A stretch of DNA of 64,000 nt from positions 2,342,846 through 2,406,845 of the forward strand of contig LNAC01000009.1 of assembly GCA_002007465.1 (NCBI GenBank), given 5' to 3'. The notes below the pieces were generated by a model. The model was not told the DNA's origin. It ran no database searches and was given only the letters and a program-made list of their open reading frames with translations. The stretch is from Ailurus styani (Eukaryota; Chordata; Mammalia; Carnivora; Ailuridae). Shown one piece after another: positions 11,332 through 23,035 of this stretch; the stretch's first letter is position 1; each line of letters begins with the position of its first letter. The position numbers and the translations under genes are program-made.

Positions 11332-13488
11332 CCGGTTGGCCGTGACGGCCAGATTCTGGAGGTTCTGCAGGAGGCCGATGTCGGCGGGGAGGAAGGTCAG
11401 GTTGTTGTGGCTGAGGTCCAGGTAGCGCAGCTTGCGGCAGTAGAAGAGCTGGGTGGGGGTCTTCTCGATCTTGTTGCGGTTCAGGTAGAGGCGCTCGAGG
11501 TTGGTGAGGTTGCCGATCTGGATGGGGATGTAGGCTATGTGGTTGTACCACAGCTTAAGGCAGGTGAGGCGGTGCAGATGCTGGAAGCTGATGATCTCCT
11601 CGATGGTCTTGAGGCTGTTGTCCTTGAGGTCGATCTCCTGCAGGTTGTGGAGGCTGAAGATGGAGTGCGGGATCCGCTCCAGGTCGCAGCGGATCAGCTC
11701 CAGCTCGGTCAGGTTCACCATCTTCTTGAGGCTGTTGAGGACGATGAGCTTGGTGCCCTCATTGTTGATGGACAGCTTCTGCAGGTGCACGCCCACGTCG
11801 GTGACCACCTGCGGCAGCTTGCTCAGGTTGCTCTTGAGCCGCAGCACCTTGAGGCGCTTGAGCTCGCGCAGCCCGTCGATGACGATGTAGCGGTTGTTCT
11901 CGGCGCTCAGGTTGCCCGTCAGGTGCAGCTCCTCCAGGGTCTTCAGGCTGTAGATCCACAGCGGGATCTCCTTGATGTCCGTGAACTTGATGTGCAGGGC
12001 CCGCAGGTTCTCGCGCAGGAAGGCCAGGGCGGGCGCCTCGATCTTGGCCGCCGTGTGGTACAGCCACAGCTCCTTGAGGCCCGTGAGCTGGGCGATGCTG
12101 GGCGGGATGGTCACATCCGGGATCAGCTCCAGCTTCAGCACCTCCAGCTCCACCAGGTCGAACACGGTGTCCGGGATGCCGCTGAGCATGAACAGGTGCA
12201 GCTCCAGCTTGTCCTGCGCGTTCTTGGTGAGCCGCTGGCGCAGCTTGTCCAGCGTCCACTCGTTGTTGAGGTTCAGCTGCCGCAGCTTGTTCTCGCTCAC
12301 CTCCGACAGGAAGACGGCGAAGCGCTTGGAGTAGAGCGGGTCGTACTGGTCGATGAGGTGCAGCATGAAGGCGAAGTCGTTCTTGACGTCAGGGATGTCG
12401 CTATAGCTGCTCTCCTCGCGGATGGACTCGAACGAATACTTTTTGAGGGAGCGCCGCAGCATCCAGCCGAGCGTGTACATGCAGATGAGGCCGTAGAAGA
12501 TGACCAGGCTGATGTAGAAGGACGCCAGGATCTTGAAGAGTGTGGCCAGGGGGTGGGCGCAGCGGTAGGTGCGGTAGCCCGTCAGGCTCTCGATGTCCAC
12601 GGTGCAGTCCACGTCGAACTTGATGTTGTGCACGTAGTAGACAGTGTAGCAGATGATGAGGATGAACTTGATCACCTTGATGATGGTCTGCCGCATGTAC
12701 AGGCGGTACACGATGTCCCCCTCCTCCACGTGGGTACGGAACTTCTTCACCTTCTCGAAGAGCGCCTTGGCCTGCTCCCCCTCCTTCTTGTCCAGCACGC
12801 CCGTCTCCGAGCGGTCCACGATGCCCTGCTCGATCCGGGACTTCGTCCGCTGCAGCATGGGGACGGTGGCCTCCACGTCCTCGCTGACCGTCGACGACTT
12901 CTTGTCCATGGAGCCGTTCATCTTGCTGAAGGCCGGCTTGGGGTCGCTCTCTTCCACCACCGTCTCGGACAGGGCCCGCGTGGTCCAGGGCGAGTCGAAG
13001 CACTTGAGCAGGATGGACACGAAGTGCTCCAGCTTCGAGCTGGTGCGTGGGAACTTGAACCAGAAGTTGCTGCAGGCCAGGAAGATGAGCGTGTGCAGGA
13101 GCACCAGGTAGGGGAAGTACTTGGCAAACCAGTGCAGGCGGTTCTCGTAGCAGACGGCGTCCACGTAGTTGTACTGGTGCCGGTCCAGGTCGTACTTGAT
13201 GCCCGTGGGGCCCATGCCGGGGCTCGGCAGCACTGTGGCGTTGGGGTAGCTGGGCTCCGGGCCGGGGGCGGCCCAGCCCCGGAAAGAGTCATTGCAGGAG
13301 TCCTTGGTGACCCACTTACAAGGCAGGCAGATCATCTTGTCCTGGGTGACCTGCAGCGTGCCCCCGAAGACCGCAATCATCAGCATGACGATGGAGATGT
13401 AGTCGGTGAACACGTCCCACCACGGCTTCAGGATCCGGTATGCTGGCTGCGTGTCCGCAAAATAGCGGAGCTCTGTCACCGGAATCAT
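11332..13488 (-). CDS. LRRC8A: LRRC8A, main coding exon (residues 1-719): volume-regulated anion channel core subunit
   Basis: Obligatory subunit of the hexameric volume-regulated anion channel (VRAC/VSOR) of the plasma membrane, which releases chloride and organic osmolytes when cells swell. The product starts MIPVTELRYFADTQPAYR, the LRRC8A amino terminus. Four membrane segments can be read near residues 23-47, 124-143, 262-285 and 318-342. The first extracellular loop has C54, C57, C65 and C113, sequons at N66 and N83, and K98-Y99-D100 followed by R103, the residue that lines the family's selectivity filter. From about residue 400 to the exon end run leucine-rich repeats of the LxxLxL type. 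The ATG at 13,488 lies 8 nt inside the exon (acceptor TTTTCAG, exon from 13,496). The donor CGG/GTGAGT follows position 11,332. The exon supplies 719 codons and joins in phase to 5,882-6,157 for 810 residues, the usual mammalian length. G341 and T677 look unusual. No frameshift or stop interrupts the exon. Confidence 0.97.
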
Positions 13489-14049
13489 GGTTCAACCTGA
13501 AAAGGACCCACAGGAGGGGGTTAATCGGGGTGGCCGGCCTGTCCGGGACCCCGGAGACGACGGACCCATTGCCCAAAATTCCACCTGGAGTCTAGCTGGG
13601 AGTCCCGGCCTTGCCACTCACAGGGGCCCACCGATCGGCCTCTCTCCAGAAGCCAACGGTCACCAGGTAACTGGGAAACCACCACCAGGGAAGGCAGGCA
13701 GCCTCCCCATTTAACAGACATGAAGACCAAGCACCGAAATCAGGAGCCAAGCCAACAGATTGCTAACGTGACCTCCCCCAGGGTTCCAGCAGGAACATTT
13801 GAGAATTCCTGTCCAGACTCCATCCTATGAATGATCAAACTGACCAGAGGGGCTTGTTGAAAACTCTCGGTTCACTTGGAACCAGCTGCCATGACGCTGC
13901 CCCAGTGACTGGAAGAGGTTCCCTCTAGGTGTGGGAAATCTGTATGCACAAGAAGGGGCTCCATGTGAACTCACTTTTGTAAGACAAATGGGGAAGTTTA
14001 AAAAATTCTGCAAGGGTGCATTTAATTATGTCCATATAGGATCCTGAGG

Positions 14050-14122
14050 GGAGAGACACAGACACAGACACATACACAGAGACGCCCGTACACACAGACA
14101 CACACACGTGCACACGCACGCA
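14050..14122 (+). repeat. Imperfect CA/GA-rich simple repeat
   Basis: Runs of ACAGACACAGACAC and CACACACACGTGCACACGCA. Confidence 0.7.
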
Positions 14123-14239
14123 TGGTAGGGGGTGGGGCCAAGCGGAGAAAGGACAAGAAAACAAGACTGGTCTCCACCCCACGCTAGATGACATCACATT
14201 TATGATTATTATCTCTGGCTGTGGGCATCTATGTGCGTG

Positions 14240-14330
14240 TATGAGGAACTAAGCTCAGGGAAGTAAAGTTACCTGCCCAACATCACTCTACTACTCACGG
14301 CAGAGTCAAGACCAAACCCAGGCCTGTCCC
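14240..14330 (-). repeat. MIR remnant
   Basis: GAGGAACTAAGCTCAGGGAAG and CCTGCCCAACATCAC follow the antisense MIR core, diverged. Confidence 0.6.
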
Positions 14331-16312
14331 TCCACCTCCCCTTGGGTCTTCATTGCTGCGCAGGCCCCTGTCCACCTGCCTATGCCGAGAGTGCCAAGAG
14401 ACCACGCCCCAGAGTCCAGCTTCCCTGTCCTGTGGGGTTCCCAGAACTCAGGTCATGACGGGGCCAGCAGACGCCACCACTCGCCCTGGGCCACCGGCTC
14501 CAGCCCAGAGGTCAGCCTTCCCAGTGAGACCAGGACTCCCAGGCCAGGGTGAACGGCCACCCCACAGGAAGGCCCAGGCCGCTAATGACCGGCTGGCTCC
14601 TCGTGCCACCCACACTCCTGGGAAGGGGGCACTCCAGGGGCGGGCCCGCTGAGTCATACAGCCGGCCTCCCGCGGAAAGACACCCGGACACTTGTCCCTC
14701 CCTTCCCAGTTCCCCAAGTCCACATCCAGGCAGGCACCCAAAGGCCGGGACAGGAAGGGAGGAGGGGCCAAGACACAGGGCCTTGAGGGCGCGCGACAGA
14801 CAGCCTGCCCCCGGAGTGTCCAGGAGACCGCCCCGGCAGGACACCAGACGCTGGGGGCGGTGCAGGTTAGGAGCAGGCAGGATGTGGCTGCAGCCTCGCA
14901 GCTTTGGAGGGAGAGTGGGTGTGCCAGCCTCCCCGTGAGGACACCCAGCCTCCAGGGAGGAGTGGCCTCTGGGCCCGTGCTGTCCCGGGGCTTTCTTTGC
15001 ACATGTCGCCTCTTGACTTCCAAGGTGGAAACTGTTCACTGCTCTGTTTACAGGGGACGGAACGGGAGGCGGAGAGAGGGAGGCAACAGCCCCGTCCATT
15101 CCCTCTGGCACGTCTGGCTCTTCCCCTCCCCCAGCCCCAAACACCTGGTCTCAAGCACATCCTGAACTCCCGGCCAGCCCTTGGCCCAGCCCGCGGGGGA
15201 CAATAAAAGTGACCAAGGTGTATCCATGCCTCAGGGGCCTCTCGGTGAGGTGAGCGAGAGGCAGGGGAGTGTCCAAACAACTGAGCCTGCGACAGGACAA
15301 GGGGCAGACAGATGCCGCCTCCCTGCTGAGAAGGGCTTCATGGAGAGGTTCATGGGGCGGAGCCCGGGGCCCTGGCCTGGAGAGCAGAGCTGGGAGTCCA
15401 GCGCAGGACCGGCCTCGTCGGGCTTGGGGCCTGTCCGGAGGGCGGGGGTCACCCTCTCGCTGACCATGCTTCTGCCTCACCTCTGCCACGGACTCCCTGT
15501 GGAACTCCGGACAGGTCACCGCCCCTCTGACGGGGTTTTGGGAGAACTCTGGAAAGAAGATGCAGGCAGCAAACCCCAGGCCTTAGTCCCCAGGGAGGCC
15601 AGGGAACGGGGTTCCTGTCCCACGACCAGGCCCCCCAGAGAAGAAAGATAGGGGGTTGGGCAGCCTGCTCTCAAGTAGCTCCTGCTGAGCGGGTGGGGGG
15701 CGGGAGCGGGGGAGCCAGGGGCCAAAAAGGCTGAGCTGCGATCTGCCGGCCTTGACCTCGCTGCAGGACCTCGGCGAGGCCCTCGGAGGCCCTCGCTGGC
15801 TCTCGGCCTCAGGTTCTGCACAAACACCTCCAGCGTTGCTGGGCAGAGCCCCCAGAACGCCAGGCTTTGCGGTGCTTGGCGCAGAGTGAGGCAGGCCGGC
15901 CGTGCTGCACGCCGTCGTGGTCCTTTGGTTCGGGAGTCTTCGGAACACAGTGCGTGCTCAGCAAAACCAGCGGGTCTCAAGAGAGGGCGACTAGGGGGAC
16001 GGGGCAGGGCAGGGCCCCGGTGTGGCGGGGAGGCAACGCAGCAGTCAGTTTCAGGGGGATGTGGGCAGGGCTGCACATCCGGACAGGGAGGAAGCCGAGG
16101 CAGGGGCTCCCGGCCCTCCCAGCTCCGCCCAGCCCAGAGGGCCCTGGGGAAGGAAACAGACCCCCCAGGTAGGGATCTCCATGCAGGGACCCGCCCCAGG
16201 AGCCAGTGACTCAAGGGCACTAAACACCCACGGGAGAGGTGGGGGTGGGGCAGCTCCCGTCTCCAGACTGAAGACTCGCAGCCAAGTCCGGGACGTGCAC
16301 ACTGCTCTGGCA

Positions 16313-16635
16313 CCCTTTTTTTTTTTTTTTTTTTTTNNNNNNNNNNNNNNNNNNNNNNNNNNNNNNNNNNNNNNNNNNNNNNNNNNNNNNNNNNNNNNNN
16401 NNNNNNNNNNNNNNNNNNNNNNNNNNNNNNNNNNNNNNNNNNNNNNNNNNNNNNNNNNNNNNNNNNNNNNNNNNNNNNNNNNNNNNNNNNNNNNNNNNNN
16501 NNNNNNNNNNNNNNNNNNNNNAAAAAAAAAAAAATCTTCAAAAAAAAATAAAGTAAGTTCTACAGCCAACATGCTGAATTCACAATCCTGAGATCGAGTA
16601 ATGCTCTACCGACCGAGCTGGCCAGGTGCCCCCAC
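16313..16635. other. Assembly gap (185 N, 16,337-16,521) with poly-T and poly-A edges and a SINE fragment
   Basis: A T-run of about 24 abuts the gap on the left, and 13 A followed by TCTTC and more A abut it on the right. A minus-oriented SINE head fragment follows (16,560-16,635, ending GGCCAGGTGCCCCC). The missing sequence is probably SINE DNA. Any open frame crossing the Ns is meaningless. Confidence 0.85.
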
Positions 16636-16639
16636 CCAT

Positions 16640-17225
16640 TTTTTTTTTCCTTAAGATTGTTTTATTCGGGTAATAGGTACATAGGATAAAATTTACCCCC
16701 TGAACCTTTTTTAGGTCTATGATTCAGTGTCGTTAAATACACCTCCACAGTGCAGCCACTACCACCACGGGTCTCCGGAACATTTCCATCTGGCTAAACT
16801 GAAACTCTGTCCCCAGTTATAAACTCTAGCTCCACATTTCCCCTTCCCCAGTCCCTGGCCACCACCATTCTACCTTTTTTTTTCTTCTTCTTCTTAAGAG
16901 AGATGGGGTGTGGGACAGAGGAAGAGGTGGGGAGACAGAGTCTTAAGCACCCAGCGCAGAGCTGGATGCAGGACTTGATCTCATGACCCTGAGATCAGGA
17001 CCTGAGCCGAAATCAAGAGGCAGATGCTTAACCCACTAAGCCACCCAGGCGCCCCTCTACTTTCTGTCTCTATGCAGCTGACGAGCCCAGGGACTTCACA
17101 GAGGTGGAATCGTAACAGTACTTGTCTCATGGTGTCTGGCGTATTTCGGTTAATAGAATGCCCTCATCGTTCATCCATGTTTTGGCATGGATGTCGGAAT
17201 TCCCCTCCTTTTTAAGGCTGAAATA
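16640..17225 (-). mobile_element. L1 3' UTR fragment, split by a SINE
   Basis: Antisense L1 3' UTR hallmarks: ATAAAATTTACCCCCTGAACC, TGAAACTCTGTCCCCAG, CTGGCCACCACCATTCTAC, ATGTCGGAATTCCCCTCC and TTTTTAAGGCTGAAATATTC. The SINE at 16,877-17,055 interrupts it. Confidence 0.75.
16877..17055 (-). mobile_element. Carnivore SINE
   Basis: Ends AGCCACCCAGGCGCCCC. It is flanked by an imperfect duplication (TCTACCTT / TCTACTTT) within L1. Confidence 0.85.
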
Positions 17226-17227
17226 TT

Positions 17228-17320
17228 CTCCAAAACCATTTTACAGATAGGGAAACTGAGGCTCAGAGAGAGAAGCCATGTGCACAACCTCACACCACCT
17301 GTAAGTGACAGAGGCCACCT
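17228..17320 (-). repeat. MIR
   Basis: TTTTACAGATAGGGAAACTG, GAGGCTCAGAGAG and GTAAGTGACAGAGGCC follow the antisense MIR core closely. Confidence 0.75.
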
Positions 17321-18660
17321 TCAATGACAGATCCACGGGGGAGCCCAGGCATGCAGCCCTCCAGGGGGCCACGCTGGGAGGGCAGATCCCACAGGGCAGC
17401 TGTCTTGGGACAGGGCTGGTCCGGTCAGGACAGCCCCACAGGGAAACGGGGCAGATCCAAGGAAGTGGGGATCTTCGTTCCCAGTTACAGAAAGCACCCT
17501 TTTCAGGCCATTTCCGGCAGGTGGTGTGATCATCCCCTCCCCGTGCTGAGCCCTCCCTAACCGGTCCGGCCTCCTAGCAGAGGTGTGGAACGGCTTCCCT
17601 CCCAGGGCCTGTTTCCCTGTCCTGAAGGGAGCAGAGACTCTGTCGTGGATGTGACCACATTTTGTAAAAGGTGTCCAAGGCACCCAGGGGCGTGTGATCC
17701 CAGGCCTGTGCCCACCGTGGACGCCTCCCTTCCGACTGCATCCCACCCCGAGGTCAGCCAGCGAGGCTTGGTTCTAGAGCCGCTGATGCCAGCAGACACC
17801 CCCTTGTCCTGGTCACCCATGCCCCTCGGTGGCAGGGAGGGAATGACGTGTCCAGGAGTCAGGATCCTTCCCTAGAAGGCGGCACGCTAGTTTCCCCGTC
17901 CATACACTGGGAAGGACACACAGATGCCCCGCCAAGCTCTCAGGACCATCAGAAGTCACAGAAATGAGGCTTCCCAAACTGCCTGTGTGCAGCCGCCAGG
18001 TCAGGAGGAGAGCAAGCCCCAAGCTACACGGTGTGAGCTTAGCGCTGGGAGAGGGACCACAGGGCCGGTCGGGGCTCCGCCCTGGACAGTGGAGTGACCC
18101 TGGGCAGGTGTCTTCATGTCTCTGAGCCCTAACAACCCTGACCTGTGGAAGGGGGCTGAAGCAGACAAGGGCCTGGCCCCCAGAGCAATCCTGACTTCAA
18201 CAGCCAGTCAGGGGTGATTGAAAAGTGCCCAGAACAGGAGCAGAAAGGAAGGAAGCAAATGGAAGAAGGAAAGCTACCTGCAGGCCGCACAGACACCTGG
18301 CAGACACACAGGCAGGCAGGCCTGGCCCACAGCCGGGCAGTGAGCACTTCCGGCCACTGGAACGCAACATGGTCTTTTCAGTGGAACCAAGTAGCTCTGT
18401 GTGTAATGCTACTGTGGAAACAAGCAAGATCCAGAAAAATAAATAAATAGTCTCGTTCTGATAAATCCTTGACCAACAGTCCCTGCTCCGCGGGGAAGGA
18501 CGCCCTCTCAGAGTGGGAATAAGAAACAGAATGAAAGGAAACTGTGATTTTGTTTTTTTCACCAGTGTGCGTTATCTTTGTGATTGAAACAACAGTAGAG
18601 TTCCAAAGAAACGGAACTGAAAGCAAGAAAGAAAAAAAGAAAGGAAAAAAGGAAGGAAGG

Positions 18661-18851
18661 GGGCGCCTGGGTGGCTCAGTCAGTTAAGCATCTGCCTTCG
18701 GCTCAAGTCGTGATCTCAGGGTCCTGGGATCCAGCCCCACATGGGGCTCCCTGCTCAGCAGGGAGTCTGCTTCTCCCTCTCCCCACCCCCCTTGCTTGTG
18801 ATCTCTTACTCAAAGTTCTCTTTCTCTCTCAAATAAATAAATAAAACCTTA
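18661..18851 (+). mobile_element. Carnivore SINE
   Basis: GGCGCCTGGGTGGCTCAGTC start and AAATAAATAAATAAAACC tail. It sits in a GGAA-rich tract, with GAAGGAAGG repeated on both sides. Confidence 0.9.
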
Positions 18852-19655
18852 GAAGGAAGGAAGGCAGAGAGAGAGAGGGAAAGAGAGGGGGAAAGAGATT
18901 GGCCCTCGAGTATGGGAATCAGGTGTTCTTTTAAAGCCCGAGAGGGCAGTTCAGGGAGGGCAATGGGGAATTGGGTCAGCTCGGGTCAGGTCTCTGCCCC
19001 AAGAGGTGGGGAGTTTGGAGAGGATCCTGAATAGAGGACAAAGATGAAAGGGCTGAACTCGGGCAGCTGAGAAAAGACAAAAAGGCAATGTGCCTTGCTG
19101 TCCTCTGAGGTCTGGTCTGGCTACTTCTCCTTCTTCCAGAACACTCCGAGGCCTCACTCCAAACTGGAGACTGTGCCCTCCTAGAAGTCAGGGATGAACA
19201 TCACCACTGAGGAGGGAGACCCCTGGCTGCACCCAAGGAAAGCTCAGGAGGCAGCGGGCAAGAGGCCACCCGGGGGACTTGGGAGGGTGGCAGTCCCGCA
19301 GGACAGTGGTCACTCCACATTCATCCAGGTCCCTTAGGTAGAGCCCAGAATTCGGTGGAGAGAACTGCTGAAATGGACGGGGCCCGGGAAGGAGGAGTAG
19401 GAGGGAGGACAGCAATCGTCTGGGAAAGATTCTAGCACAAGAATCAGTTACGGGAATGTTCATCACAGTGTTACTTGTGCCCTAGGAAAACTGGAAACCA
19501 CCCAGATGCCCATTAAGGGCTGACTGGTTAAATACTTATTAAATGATTGGATGACAGAATATTATGAAATAATGAAAACATGTTAGAGCAAGCCACCTGA
19601 TGACTTGGTGAGAGGAAAACTGTCTGCAGTATGTTACCTGCAAAAGTAGGTAACA

Positions 19656-19863
19656 GGGGAGCCTGGGTGGCTCAGTTGGTTGAGCGCCTGACTCTCGATT
19701 TCGGTTCAGGTTCTGATCTCAGCGTCGTGGGATCGAGTCCCGCATCGGGCTCTGCAATCAGCACTGAGTCTGCCTGAAATTCTCTGTCTCTCTCTCCCTC
19801 TTCCCCTCCCCCTGCTCTCTCTCTCACACACACACAAATAAAATCTTAAAAAAAAAAAAAAGA
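19656..19863 (+). mobile_element. Carnivore SINE
   Basis: GGGGAGCCTGGGTGGCTCAG start, CT-rich middle, AATAAAATCTT plus poly-A tail. Confidence 0.9.
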
Positions 19864-20456
19864 ATAGTTACAATGATTTGGAAGAACAAGCTACAGGAGA
19901 CTTACTACAAAGCTACAGGAAGGAATTCAGCCAATGTGGTGCTGATGGAGGGGTAGATGGATGGACCACAGGAAGAGAAGAGCAAGCCTAGAAACAGACC
20001 CCAACATGTCTGGAAACAGACATGACAGTGTTGGCTTTGCAGGTCAGGGGGAAAGAATGGGCGTCCATGAATGGAGCTGGCTCTTAGCTACTCATGTGAA
20101 AAAAGCATAGCCTCATCCACTTCCTTATATGAAAATAAATTCCAATGAACTGAAGACCTAAGTCAAAACTTGAAAATGTTTAAAGAAAGAGCTAAGAGAC
20201 CAACTTAGGACAGCAAAGGATTTCCTATCACAAAGAGTACAAATCCTTACAGGAGAAAATTGATATCTTGATCACATTAAGTTAAAATGTATGCGCATCA
20301 AAGAATGTAATAAGTAAAAAGAACCCATAGACTTGTTTGAGATATTTGCAATATCCATTAAACTACCAAAGGATTACTATCCAGGACAAATACAGAACTT
20401 CTACAAACACGAGAAAGAGACAATCCAATAGAAAGAAATGGCATAATACACAAATA

Positions 20457-20691
20457 GGGCATCTTGGCAGCTCTGTCAGTTGAGGATCTGACTCTTGATT
20501 TCAGCTCAGGTCATGATCTCAGGGTCGTGAGATCGAGCCCAGAGTTGGGCTCTGCACTCAGCAGGGAATCTGCCTGAGGTTCTCTCCCTCCCTCCCACCC
20601 TCTGCCCGTCTCCCCAACCTCCCCACGAGTTCATGCATGCACCCATGCACGCGCACTCTCTCGCACTCTAAAATAAATCTTGAAAAAAAAT
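20457..20691 (+). mobile_element. Carnivore SINE
   Basis: GGGCATCTTGGCAGCTCTGT start (diverged head), GATCTCAGGGTCGTGAGATC, tail AAAATAAATCTTGAAAAAAA. Inserted in L1. Confidence 0.85.
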
Positions 20692-21206
20692 GAATAGACA
20701 ACTATTAAGAAATAATGCAAATGGAAATTAATATATGAAATTAATTCCTAACCTCATTACTAATCAGGGAATGCAATCAGAGGCCATTTCACTCCACTGT
20801 GACTGGCAAAAATGCTGACTTTCCCTCTGAGATTAGGACGCACACACCCTACAATCCAGCCACTTTTCTCCCAGTTAGAGATCTCAAAGAATCGTTTTAC
20901 ACACAGGTGGAGCCATGGACAAAAATGCTCACTGAAGCGTTGTTCCTAACAGTCCCAAATCAGCAGCCACCCATCATCGACAGGAGAAAGGAGAAGTCAT
21001 CATCCTCTTACAATGGAATGCTAAAGAAATGAGTTAATGACCTATACCTGCGTGTACCAACATGACAGACCTCAAAAACAAACCTGAGCCAAAAAACCCG
21101 CTACAGAATAATACCTTACGGGTTACGCAAGGGTTCTATAATGCTTATATCCTGGTGTAGTATAGAAACAGGCATGGAGAGCACCCAGATCAAGATAATG
21201 GTTTCA

Positions 21207-21380
21207 GGGACATCTGCCTTCGGCTCAGATCATGATCCCAGGGTCCTGGGATCGAGTCCTGCATCAGGCTCCCTGCTCAGCGGGAAGCCTGGTTCTCTCT
21301 CTCCCTCTCCCCCTGCTTGTGTTCCCTCTCTTGCTGTGTCTTTCTCTGTCAAATAAATAATAAGATCTTAAAAAAAAAAA
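21207..21380 (+). mobile_element. Carnivore SINE, 5'-truncated
   Basis: Starts within CATCTGCCTTCGGCTCAGAT, lacking the first part of the head, and ends AAATAAATAATAAGATCTT plus A. Confidence 0.85.
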
Positions 21381-22254
21381 GTAATAATTTCACCCAGAGA
21401 GGAAAGGGATTGGGGAAGATGCTTCACTTGTGTCTCAAGTATTATGGGAGAGAGAGAGAGATATCTGAAGCAATTAGTGCAAAACGTGAAGGACTCACAA
21501 AGCTGAGTCCTGGATATGATATTTGCTCTGGTTTCAGCCTTTTCTGTGTACTTAAACTATTTCATACAGAATTGACCAGAATAACCATCCGTTTCTACCC
21601 CTCCTAGTGGGTCTCCTCTCTGGTCCTCGCACCTGCCAGGCTCAGCGGGAGGCGACGGGTCTGGACCCATCGCCAGAGCAGCAAATTCAGCTCCTCCTTC
21701 CAGCTGGCCTGCTGCTGACCGGAGCAGCAGCACCTGTGGCCTCTGACGGTCCCTGCAGAAGGCAGTCCCACCCCTGCCTGGTGCTGCCCTGCCCCCAGGG
21801 AGCTGCCCAAGTCGGGAGGAGGCAGCCAGGCCCTTTCCACAGAGCGGCACACACAGGTGGGGAGAAGCCGGGCCAGGTTCCTCTGGTGAGGCTGGAGGAT
21901 CCCTGCCCCCAGGGGGGTAGGGGGGGAGGTCAGAGAAGCAACCTGGGGAGCCCCTATCTTCCCCTTGGTGGCAGGCAGATCTCGGGGGGTGCAGAGAGCA
22001 AGAGCTTTGGAGCTGCGAAGACACAGGTTCAAAGCCAGCTCTTGTCTGAAATCCTTCCATGACCCCAGGGCCAATTATTAGCCCCAGGCTCTGTTTTTCA
22101 CAACTTGAAAATAAGAATAGCGCTCCCTGCTTCATCTCTCTGGATGCAGGGACCCAAAAGATGTCCAAAGAGATATTAGAGGAAAAAAAAAAGATGCTGT
22201 CCAGGAGAGGAAAATACAGGTTCCGTGAAAGAAGCCAGTAGCAAAAGGACAAAC

Positions 22255-22520
22255 GCTGCAGGAATCCACTCATATGAGGTAAGCAGGCAAATCCATAAAC
22301 ACAGAAAGTAGAAGGGTGGGTGCCAGGGGCTGGGGGAGGGGAGGGTGCGGAGCTGGTGTTTAGCAGGATATGGAGTTTCCGGTTTGCAAGATGAACACAA
22401 ATTCTGGAGACCCATGGTGGCTGCACCTCGAGGTGACAGTGTTAATGCCACTGAAGCGACACTTAAGAAGGGGGAGGATGGTAATTTTCCAGTTACGTGC
22501 ATCTGACCGCAATTTAACGA
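22255..22520 (+). mobile_element. L1 3' UTR fragment
   Basis: AGGCAAATCCATAAACACAG, AAAGTAGAAGGGTGGGTGCC and AGGGGCTGGGGGAGGG are sense L1 3' UTR. It probably belongs with the L1 to its left. Confidence 0.7.
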
Positions 22521-22904
22521 AGTTAGGAAAAGAGAAGCATGATCTCATTCTTCTTTCAAAAATATTCCATCAGTAACTTATTGCTGTATGCATAGAAAAA
22601 TCTGGAAAGCTATACATAGAACTGTATGCAGTTGAGTCCGAAGGTGGATAAGATTGGAGAGGGTTGTCTACAAGACACACTCTTCTATCATTTAAAATTG
22701 GGGCTTTTAAGGGGTAGGAAAAATACCTGGGGAGAAAAGACCTTCCCCAGTGTGTGGTTTCAGAGGATCGTAAAAGTTTATGAGAAGTACCCGCCATCTA
22801 CTGTGTTAGGAGAAGGTGAGCACGCCTGGCGTGCCCCACCCGGGGTGACAGACACTCCACGGGGCCCCATCCTCCCCCAGGGAAAGACGGCTGGGTAAAC
22901 TCAG

Positions 22905-23035
22905 ACCCTGGGAACAAAGGACCTTTGCTCTGAGCCTCAGTTTCCTCAGCTGCAAAATGGGAATATTGCCGAAGCTACCTCGGGGGCTTACTGTGAGTAC
23001 TTCAATGACATAACGTATCCTACCTGTGGCCCAGA
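22905..23035 (+). repeat. MIR
   Basis: GCCTCAGTTTCCTCAGCTGC and AAAATGGGAATATTGCC match the sense MIR core. Confidence 0.7.

Larger units (their letters stand above)
19430..21130 (+). mobile_element. L1 (3' part of ORF2 and 3' UTR), broken by SINEs
   Basis: Fragments at about 19,460-19,620, 19,990-20,450 and 20,700-21,130 follow sense L1: ATTCCAATGAACTGAAGACC, GATATCTTGATCACATTAAG, CACTCCACTGTGACTGGC and ACAATGGAATGCTAAAGAAA. Decayed and 5'-truncated, with no intact ORF. Confidence 0.7.

Noticed and set aside
11407..13500. A 697-codon open frame on the plus strand across the LRRC8A main exon
   Set aside because: It is exactly antisense to LRRC8A coding sequence. GC-rich, Leu-rich coding exons commonly leave the opposite strand open. 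The product is low-complexity (Leu, Val, Glu, Gln, Asp) with no recognisable domain.
15516..16591. Open frames of up to 341 codons spanning the N gap at 16,337-16,521
   Set aside because: Most of the length is undetermined residues from N. The remaining parts are lysine or phenylalanine runs and non-coding-like sequence.
21557..22426. Minus-strand frame of 289 codons in the LRRC8A 5' intron
   Set aside because: Runs into L1-derived sequence at its start, has no recognisable domain and no splice context linking it to LRRC8A.
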